A DNA stretch of 25,899 bases, from assembly GCA_903843315.1 (NCBI GenBank), contig CAIMPQ010000188.1, positions 1-25,899 of the forward strand, read 5' to 3'. Under the pieces are notes generated by a model. It was not told where the DNA came from. It searched no databases and saw nothing but the letters and a program-made list of their open reading frames with translations. This DNA comes from an uncultured beta proteobacterium. GTDB lineage: Bacteria; Pseudomonadota; Gammaproteobacteria; Burkholderiales; Burkholderiaceae. Below are positions 1-5,819 of the stretch, piece after piece. Within the stretch, counting starts at the first letter, position 1. Every line of letters starts with the position of its first letter. The translations under genes and the position numbers were made by a program.

Positions 1-779
1 AATTCATCAGCCAGAATGCGGGCCGCTGCCTCAGCGAGAGAGATTTCAATAAAGCCGCTGACTTCACCATCATGATTGGTAGGCATAAAGTTTTCAGGAA
101 GCTCTAAGTCATACACATAGAGTTGCTCATCATGAAATCCACGTCCAGGAATGGGTCGTCGCATATGGATTCGGCCAACAGGTTCAATTTGATCAGCAAT
201 TTGCGGGGGGACGCCAGCTTCTTCCCATAATTCTCTACGAGCACAGACCCAAGGTGTTTCATCAGCAGAAATACCGCCAGCTGCAATGTTATCTAGCTTT
301 CCTGGATCGGTTGGTTTCGTTTCACTACGCCTACCTAGCCAAATGGAGCCGCTCTTGGTATAGCCATTGATATGCGTAGCCATGCTACGAAAACCAAAGG
401 TGCGAAAAGCAGCGCGTTCTAAGCGAAAGTATTTATGCCCATTCTGATCAAGCCAGGCGAAATCTTCATTACGCCATCCAGGGATGTAGCCACCCAAGCG
501 CATTTGGTCTGCTAGTTGGTAAAGGCTATTTGAAAGTTCTCTAGGGCGCCCTGAATGAATTGTCATTCGATCATTGCTGATGGAGATTAATGGAATCGAT
601 GCTTTGTTAATGAACTCTTGAATGTAAGGAATGAACTCTGGATTTAAATGACCAATAATCTCTTCGCCAAGAGTGCCGCGTGAAAAATAAATCGGCATAA
701 AGTCAGCAGGAGCAGATCGAGCCGTGTTTTGGAGCATTTCCTCAAGGGCGGCTAGTGTGCTGGTTGAAAGACTGGTCAT
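1..779 (-). CDS. Nudix hydrolase with DUF4743-like N-terminal domain, partial (C-terminus off the left edge)
   Basis: The reading frame opens with ATG at 777-779 on the minus strand and stays open to the window edge, giving about 259 residues without a stop. A perfect Nudix box lies at about 210-278: G-x5-E-x7-R-E-L-x-E-E-x-G-V, including the Arg-Glu and Glu-Glu residues that bind the catalytic metal. About 165 residues precede the box. That region resembles the extra N-terminal domain (DUF4743 type) of plant and bacterial Nudix proteins related to thiamine-pyrophosphokinase-associated hydrolases. Such enzymes hydrolyse nucleoside-diphosphate-linked compounds, and some act on damaged thiamine diphosphate. 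The substrate here is not shown by the sequence. The missing part is probably the last few dozen residues. The family call is firm; the DUF4743 assignment is from memory of the family. Confidence 0.88.
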   Translation of the reverse strand, partial: MTSLSTSTLAALEEMLQNTARSAPADFMPIYFSRGTLGEEIIGHLNPEFIPYIQEFINKASIPLISISNDRMTIHSGRPRELSNSLYQLADQMRLGGYIPGWRNEDFAWLDQNGHKYFRLERAAFRTFGFRSMATHINGYTKSGSIWLGRRSETKPTDPGKLDNIAAGGISADETPWVCARRELWEEAGVPPQIADQIEPVGRIHMRRPIPGRGFHDEQLYVYDLELPENFMPTNHDGEVSGFIEISLAEAAARILADE

Positions 780-970
780 GGGACTAAGTGTAAGGGAACT
801 GATTGCTGGGCGGATGAAATTTGTAGGCCCCCAATAACACAAAAGAGCCAGGTCTAGATAAGAATTATTTATTTGCGTGCGCAGCAAACTACAGAAGTAA
901 GGCCTGCTGATTATTTAAGCAACCTAGGTGAGGCTATACAAATCTACGACTTACGAAAACTTTTATCAAT

Positions 971-993
971 TTATCCACAATGCCTGTGGATAA
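971..993. promoter_or_regulatory. Inverted pair of perfect DnaA-box 9-mers (or hairpin downstream of tRNA)
   Basis: TTATCCACA (971-979) and its reverse complement TGTGGATAA (985-993) are separated by 5 nt. Each is a perfect match to the high-affinity DnaA box. The same bases form a 9-bp hairpin with a 5-nt loop, 15 nt beyond the 3' end of the minus-strand tRNA-Arg. No run of T follows on the minus strand and the stem is AT-rich, so it would be a poor intrinsic terminator. DnaA binding is an inference from the motif. Confidence 0.5.
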
Positions 994-1008
994 GTATGGA
1001 ATATTTCT

Positions 1009-1083
1009 TGGTCCCGCCGACAGGAATCGAACCTGTATCCCACGCTTAGGAGGCATGTGCACTATCCATTGTGCTACGGCGAG
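1009..1083 (-). tRNA. tRNA-Arg, anticodon CCU
   Basis: A complete cloverleaf reads on the minus strand. The acceptor stem CTCGCCG pairs with CGGCGGG (one T-G wobble), the D arm is GCAC/GTGC, and the anticodon stem CATGC/GCGTG encloses loop CTCCTAA with anticodon CCT. The T arm is ACAGG, loop TTCGATT, CCTGT. The 3' CCA is encoded at 1009-1011. It decodes AGG. A possible promoter lies just upstream at 1096-1124. Confidence 0.96.
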
Positions 1084-1095
1084 AATGAAATTAAT

Positions 1096-1124
1096 TTAAA
1101 AATGTGCTATGGATTGAGTATCAA
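1096..1124 (-). promoter_or_regulatory. Candidate sigma-70 promoter for tRNA-Arg
   Basis: On the minus strand TTGATA (1119-1124) is followed after 17 nt by TTTTAA (1096-1101), about 12 nt before the mature tRNA 5' end. The spacing is ideal and the -10 match is partial. The downstream stretch is AT-rich. Confidence 0.4.
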
Positions 1125-1136
1125 AAGTTTTGCACA

Positions 1137-1298
1137 TTACCATCCGCATAATGCCCAAACTTGATTGGTCATCGCCACCATCATATCCGGAGCATAGTAT
1201 GCAGAAAAAATCAAAAACAATACAAAGAAGGCGAAAACATAAAATATTCTTTGCAAGAGCAATTTTCTCTTATAAGGTCTTGACGCTATTTTGATCAC
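1137..1298 (-). CDS. Small single-pass membrane protein, 53 aa, GTG start
   Basis: I do not recognise this protein. The GTG start at 1296-1298 overlaps the TGA stop of the MFS gene (1295-1297) as GTGA, an arrangement typical of translational coupling. The predicted product has a short basic N-terminus (sequence ASRPYKRKLLLQR), one strongly hydrophobic helix at about residues 17-35, and a polar tail ending in CGW. Positive residues on one side of a single helix suggest an inner-membrane protein with the N-terminus inside. The same frame is open further upstream within the MFS gene (to an ATG at 1385), but that longer form would be an unusual protein overlapping conserved MFS sequence. It could assist the adjacent transporter; nothing in the sequence proves this. 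Confidence 0.5.
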   Translation of the reverse strand: MIKIASRPYKRKLLLQRIFYVFAFFVLFLIFSAYYAPDMMVAMTNQVWALCGW

Positions 1299-2527
1299 GC
1301 GTTTACCGTTCTTGTAATAGCCCGCTCTTTCACGGGTAAGTTCACGAGGAAAGCAAAAACGCCAAGAACAATTGCAATTTCCCAAACAATCAAATAGGAG
1401 CCTGTGCGGTCAAATAAATATCCGCCAAAGAAAGCGCCGCAAAAACTACCCAACTGATGTGAGAAGAATACTAATCCCGATAGCATGGTGAGGTATTTAA
1501 CACCAAAGATCTGCGCAACGATGCCGTTTGTCAGTGGGATGGTAGAGAGCCATAAAAATCCCATGATGGCCGCGAAGATGTAGGTGCTCATGGGAGATGG
1601 TGGAATCAGTAGAAATGCCGTGATGGCGATTGAACGGCCTAGATAGATAGCAGAAAGTAAATAGCGCTTCGGAAAGCGTTGACCCAAAATACCCGAGCTA
1701 TATGTACCAAATATATTGAATAAGCCAATCAATGCAAGTGCTGTAGTGGCAACTACGGGTGCACCTACTGCTGGATAGGATGATGATAGATCTTTCAGAT
1801 AGGGCGCTAAGTGAACTGCAATAAATACCACCTGAAATCCACAAACAAAATATCCCAAGGTGAGTAATTGAAAGCTAGGATTATTCATTGCTTCTTTTAA
1901 CGCTTGCTTGATTGTTTGATCACCCAGATTGTGATGATGAACAAAATCTTTTTCACGCAACATGAATGCCGTTGGAATCATGAGGCTTGCCAAGATTGCC
2001 AATAGCAAGAGTGCATCTTGCTGTCCAAAGGCGCTTAGCAATCCTTGTTCGACTGGGATCATTAAGAATTGACCGAAGGATCCAGCGGCAGCTGCAATGC
2101 CCATCGCCCACACTCGTTTGTCTGGAGCAACGTTACGCCCTAAGATTCCGTAGATCACGCTATACGTCGTGGCTGTTAAAGCTAAACCAATGAGTAAGCC
2201 ACCCGCTAAGGTGAAGTCCAATACATCAGTTGAAATAGCCATGCCAGCTAAACCCAGCGCATAGAGCACGCCACCCGCAAGCATGATCTTGAACGCACCA
2301 TAGCGATCAGCTAGCGCGCCAGTAATGGGTTGTAATGCGCCCCAAAACAGATTTTGTAAGGCAATAGTGAGGGCAAATGTCTCCCGACCCCAGCCATTGG
2401 CTGAGGTGATGGGTAAATTAAATAAGCCAAAACCATGTCGTATGCCCATGGAGAGCGTTACCATCAGGCCGCCAAAAATGAGGACCTGTTTCATGGATAA
2501 GCCGGACTTGGCAGCGGTGCGATGCAT
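1295..2527 (-). CDS. Major facilitator superfamily transporter
   Basis: The 410-residue protein is hydrophobic throughout, with a pattern fitting about 12 membrane helices. It carries the MFS loop 2-3 signature as GALADRYG near residue 75, and a similar GQRFPKR-type loop in the second half. Overall character resembles the monocarboxylate/oxalate-formate antiporter branch. The start lies 3 nt beyond the CoA-transferase stop, so the two genes are co-transcribed, suggesting uptake or export of a carboxylic acid handled by the CoA-transferase. An internal ATG at 2492-2494 (MKQVLIF) is a plausible alternative start, since the first 11 residues precede the first helix. The substrate cannot be read from the sequence. 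Confidence 0.87.
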   Translation of the reverse strand: MHRTAAKSGLSMKQVLIFGGLMVTLSMGIRHGFGLFNLPITSANGWGRETFALTIALQNLFWGALQPITGALADRYGAFKIMLAGGVLYALGLAGMAISTDVLDFTLAGGLLIGLALTATTYSVIYGILGRNVAPDKRVWAMGIAAAAGSFGQFLMIPVEQGLLSAFGQQDALLLLAILASLMIPTAFMLREKDFVHHHNLGDQTIKQALKEAMNNPSFQLLTLGYFVCGFQVVFIAVHLAPYLKDLSSSYPAVGAPVVATTALALIGLFNIFGTYSSGILGQRFPKRYLLSAIYLGRSIAITAFLLIPPSPMSTYIFAAIMGFLWLSTIPLTNGIVAQIFGVKYLTMLSGLVFFSHQLGSFCGAFFGGYLFDRTGSYLIVWEIAIVLGVFAFLVNLPVKERAITRTVNA

Positions 2528-2530
2528 GCT

Positions 2531-3751
2531 TTAGATGATCCCTTTACGGCGGAGTTCTTCTATTGTCTCGGAATTGAAGTTCAGTCGATCGTGCAATACC
2601 TCATTGGTATGTTGACCAAGCGTAGGTGGTGCCATACGCACTTCAGTGGGTGTCTTGGAGAGTTTCATGGGGCTGGCTACCAACTTCATATTGCCAGCAG
2701 TAGGATGCGGAACTTCGATCTGCACGTTTCTAGCAATCACCTGTTCGTTTTCAAAGACTTCCTTGAAATTATTAATAGGGCCACAGGGAACATTGGCTTT
2801 TTCTAATAAGGCAATCCATGCCCCCTTGGTCTTCTTGCGAGTCATCTGCTCTAAAAGAGGAATGAGCTCTTTGCGATGTTGGACGCGTAAGGGGTTTGTG
2901 AAATAGAGGGGGTTATCTGCGAGGTGCGCTTCGCCACCGACAGTAACAAAATGACGATACTGTCCGTCATTGCCAGCTCCCACAATCATCCAGCCGTCAG
3001 ACGTCGGAAAGGTTTGGTAGGGCACAATAATCGCTGAGGCATTACCCCAGCGTTTTGGAATTTCGCCTGAAGTGAGATAGGCACTCGATACATTGGCCAT
3101 CACTGCAATCTGTGTATCTAACAGGGACATATCAATGTATTGACCTTCACCAGAGCGGTCGCGATGGACTATTGCAGCCAGTATCGCTGTGCTGGCATAC
3201 ATTCCCGTGAAGATGTCGGCAATGGCAACACCCGATTTTTGTGGGCTAGCCCCTTCAAAATCCTCGGCTTCGCCAGTAACACTCATAAAACCACCCATGC
3301 CCTGAATGATGAAATCATAGCCAGCGCGATTGGCATAAGGACCGGTTTGACCAAACCCGGTAATGGAGCAATAGATCAAATCGGACTTCATCTTTTTGAG
3401 GCTTTCGTAATCGAGGCCGTATTTAATGAGGTCACCAAATTTGTAATTTTCAATAACAACATCCGATTCTGAAGCTAACTGGCGAATGATGTTCTGACCT
3501 TCTGGCTTGCTGATATCCACCGTAATGGAGCGTTTATTGCGGTTAATGCAAATAAAATAGGCAGACTCTTCAGTGTCCTTGCCTTGGGCATCTTTAACAA
3601 AAGGAGGGCCCCAATGGCGGGTATCGTCACCCGAACCTGGACGCTCTACTTTAATGACATCAGCCCCTAAATCCGCTAAATTCTGGGCGCACCAAGGCCC
3701 TGCCAGCACTCGGCTAAGGTCTAAAACGCGGATATGACTTAAGGCTCCCAT
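2531..3751 (-). CDS. Family III (CaiB/BaiF) acyl-CoA transferase
   Basis: The protein shows the family III CoA-transferase fold: N-terminal VLDLSRVLAGPW and DLGADVIKVERPGSGD, then NRNKRSITVDI, SDVVIENY and TGFGQTGPY. Asp179 in GVAIADIFTG aligns with the catalytic Asp169 of formyl-CoA transferase, which forms the acyl-aspartate intermediate. I chose the ATG at 3749-3751 (406 aa) because it places the conserved VLDLSR segment about 10 residues in. A longer frame to 3832 adds a 27-residue N-terminus with no family resemblance that overlaps the parE start. The family moves CoA between carboxylates. The sequence looks closer to the succinate/glutarate-type transferases than to strict formyl-CoA transferase, but the substrate is undetermined. 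It heads an operon with an MFS carrier. Confidence 0.88.
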   Translation of the reverse strand: MGALSHIRVLDLSRVLAGPWCAQNLADLGADVIKVERPGSGDDTRHWGPPFVKDAQGKDTEESAYFICINRNKRSITVDISKPEGQNIIRQLASESDVVIENYKFGDLIKYGLDYESLKKMKSDLIYCSITGFGQTGPYANRAGYDFIIQGMGGFMSVTGEAEDFEGASPQKSGVAIADIFTGMYASTAILAAIVHRDRSGEGQYIDMSLLDTQIAVMANVSSAYLTSGEIPKRWGNASAIIVPYQTFPTSDGWMIVGAGNDGQYRHFVTVGGEAHLADNPLYFTNPLRVQHRKELIPLLEQMTRKKTKGAWIALLEKANVPCGPINNFKEVFENEQVIARNVQIEVPHPTAGNMKLVASPMKLSKTPTEVRMAPPTLGQHTNEVLHDRLNFNSETIEELRRKGII

Positions 3752-3792
3752 GCCCCAATTTTGGCATGGATGACAGGGGAATACCTGAAAAT

Positions 3793-3822
3793 TTGAGCTT
3801 AGACTCCAGACATGACTACAAT
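3793..3822 (+). promoter_or_regulatory. Candidate parE promoter giving a near-leaderless mRNA
   Basis: TTGAGC (3793-3798) and TACAAT (3817-3822) are spaced 18 nt apart. Transcription would begin about 7 nt after the -10 element, essentially at the parE ATG at 3831. No Shine-Dalgarno sequence precedes that ATG, which fits a leaderless or very short leader. This is prediction only. Confidence 0.4.
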
Positions 3823-3830
3823 TTGCGCGC

Positions 3831-5819
3831 ATGGCTACCCGTAAAACTTCCGAATACAGCGAATCGTCGATTCAGGTCCTAAAAGGCTTAGAACCAGTCC
3901 GTCAACGGCCGGGGATGTACACCCGCACCGATAATCCTTTGCATGTTATCCAGGAGGTGCTAGATAACGCATCTGATGAAGCCCTAGGGGGTTTTGGTAA
4001 GCAAATTATTGTGACCATGCATACCGATGGCAGTGTGAGCGTGGAGGATGATGGTCGAGGCATCCCCGTCGGAATGCATCCTACAGAAAAATTACCCGTA
4101 GTAGAAATCGTCTTTACCCAACTGCATGCTGGTGGCAAATTTGAAAAAGGTTCTGGCGGCGCCTATGCCTTCTCAGGAGGCTTGCATGGCGTTGGCGTTT
4201 CGGTTACCAATGCGCTATCTAAAAGATTGGAAGTAACCGTTTGGCGTGATGGACAAGTTTCCACCTTGACCTTTGCTGACGGCAGAGTGATTGAAAAGCT
4301 CAAAACCAAGCCGTCGTCTAAAGATGATAAAGCGCACGGAACGCGGGTCCGAGCATGGCCTGACGGAAAGTATTTCGATAGCTCAACTATTCCGATGTCT
4401 GACCTGATTCGTCTCTTGCGTTCCAAGGCGGTGTTATTGCCTGGCGTTAAAGTCACACTCATTCAAGAAAAGTCTGGTGAGAGCCAAACGTGGCAGTACG
4501 CACAAGGCTTGCGCGGCTATTTAAATGAAGCGATTGCTCAAGCAGGACATGGCCCGGAGGTGATTCCGCCATTTGAGGGTGAACAATATGCCACTGGCAA
4601 TAGTGAAGATGATTCATTTGCCGAAGGTGAGGGCGCTGCCTGGGTAGTCAGCTGGACTGAAGACGGTGCACCTGTGCGTGAAAGCTATGTCAATCTGATT
4701 CCAACGCCTGCAGGTGGTACGCATGAAAGTGGTTTGCGCGAAGGCCTCTTTAATGCAGTGAAGGGGTTCATTGAAATGCATGCTTTGCAACCCAAGGGTG
4801 TGAAGTTAATGCCTGAAGACGTATTTGCCCGAGCATCTTTTATCTTGTCTGCAAAAGTGTTAGATCCGCAATTTCAGGGGCAAATTAAGGAGCGGCTGAA
4901 TTCACGCGATGCCGTCCGTTTGGTTTCTGGCTATGCAAAATCTGCATTAGAGCTTTGGCTCAATCAACACGTGGATTACGGTCGTAAGCTGGCTGATTTG
5001 GTTATCAAGCAGGCACAAGCCAGAACCAGAGCTGGTCAAAAAGTAGAGAAGAGAAAATCCTCTGGAGTTGCGGTCTTGCCTGGTAAGTTGACTGACTGCG
5101 AAAGCCAAGATATCGCCATGAATGAGATCTTCTTGGTTGAGGGTGATTCTGCGGGTGGCTCAGCCAAAATGGGTCGCAATAAGGAATACCAAGCCATCCT
5201 GCCACTCCGCGGCAAGGTATTGAATACTTGGGAGGCCGAGCGCGATCGTTTATTTGCAAACAATGAAGTCCACGACATTGCTGTGGCGATCGGTGTAGAT
5301 CCGCATGGGATAAATGACAATCCAGATTTATCGAACTTGCGTTATGGCAAGGTTTGCATTTTGTCTGATGCTGACGTAGATGGTGCGCATATTCAAGTCC
5401 TCTTATTGACCTTGTTTTACAAGCATTTCCCTAAACTCATTGATTTAGGACATATCCATATTTCTCGTCCACCGCTTTTCAGGGTGGATGCCCCGGCGCG
5501 CGGTAAAAAGCCAGCACAAAAGATTTACGCTTTAGACGCGAGTGAATTACAAGCGATTGAAGATAAATTACGTAAAGATGGCGTGAAAGAATCTGCATGG
5601 CAAATCTCCCGCTTTAAAGGTTTGGGCGAGATGAGTGCAGAGCAGTTATGGGACACCACCTTAAATCCAGACACACGCCGTCTTTTACCCGTGACCTTGG
5701 GATCCTGGACAGAAGATGAAACTTTCAAAACCATGGATATGCTGATGGGTAAGTCTGAATCGGGTGCAAGACGCGATTGGCTCGAAGAGCGTGGTAACGA
5801 AGTTGAGGCAGATATCTAA
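3831..5819 (+). CDS. parE: DNA topoisomerase IV subunit B (ParE)
   Basis: ParE is the ATPase subunit of topoisomerase IV, which with ParC unlinks replicated chromosomes. The 662-residue protein has a GHKL ATPase domain: Glu42 and Asn46 in EVLDNASDEAL, DDGRGIP at 73-79 and the GGLHGVG lid at 116-122. The TOPRIM domain follows, with EGDSAGG starting at Glu437 and the metal-binding aspartates D513, D515 and D517 in SDADVDG. RFKGLGEM lies near the C-terminus. The length (about 630-660 is usual for ParE, about 800 for GyrB) and the adjoining parC identify it as ParE rather than GyrB. No other ATG lies upstream of the conserved N-terminus, so 3831 is the start even though no ribosome-binding site is visible. 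Its stop overlaps the parC start as TAATG. Confidence 0.97.
   Translation: MATRKTSEYSESSIQVLKGLEPVRQRPGMYTRTDNPLHVIQEVLDNASDEALGGFGKQIIVTMHTDGSVSVEDDGRGIPVGMHPTEKLPVVEIVFTQLHAGGKFEKGSGGAYAFSGGLHGVGVSVTNALSKRLEVTVWRDGQVSTLTFADGRVIEKLKTKPSSKDDKAHGTRVRAWPDGKYFDSSTIPMSDLIRLLRSKAVLLPGVKVTLIQEKSGESQTWQYAQGLRGYLNEAIAQAGHGPEVIPPFEGEQYATGNSEDDSFAEGEGAAWVVSWTEDGAPVRESYVNLIPTPAGGTHESGLREGLFNAVKGFIEMHALQPKGVKLMPEDVFARASFILSAKVLDPQFQGQIKERLNSRDAVRLVSGYAKSALELWLNQHVDYGRKLADLVIKQAQARTRAGQKVEKRKSSGVAVLPGKLTDCESQDIAMNEIFLVEGDSAGGSAKMGRNKEYQAILPLRGKVLNTWEAERDRLFANNEVHDIAVAIGVDPHGINDNPDLSNLRYGKVCILSDADVDGAHIQVLLLTLFYKHFPKLIDLGHIHISRPPLFRVDAPARGKKPAQKIYALDASELQAIEDKLRKDGVKESAWQISRFKGLGEMSAEQLWDTTLNPDTRRLLPVTLGSWTEDETFKTMDMLMGKSESGARRDWLEERGNEVEADI

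Noticed and set aside
971..993. Chromosome replication origin
   Set aside because: Only two DnaA boxes are present, with no dnaA, dnaN or AT-rich repeat unwinding region; the neighbouring topoisomerase gene is parE, not gyrB.
3752..3832. Longer CoA-transferase N-terminus starting at 3832
   Set aside because: The extra 27 residues show no family resemblance and would overlap the parE start and promoter.
5005..5320. Minus-strand reading frames of 84 and 94 aa inside parE
   Set aside because: They are shadows of a conserved coding region with no start signals or recognisable domains; the same holds for other long antisense frames in parC, the mutase, pccA and alr.
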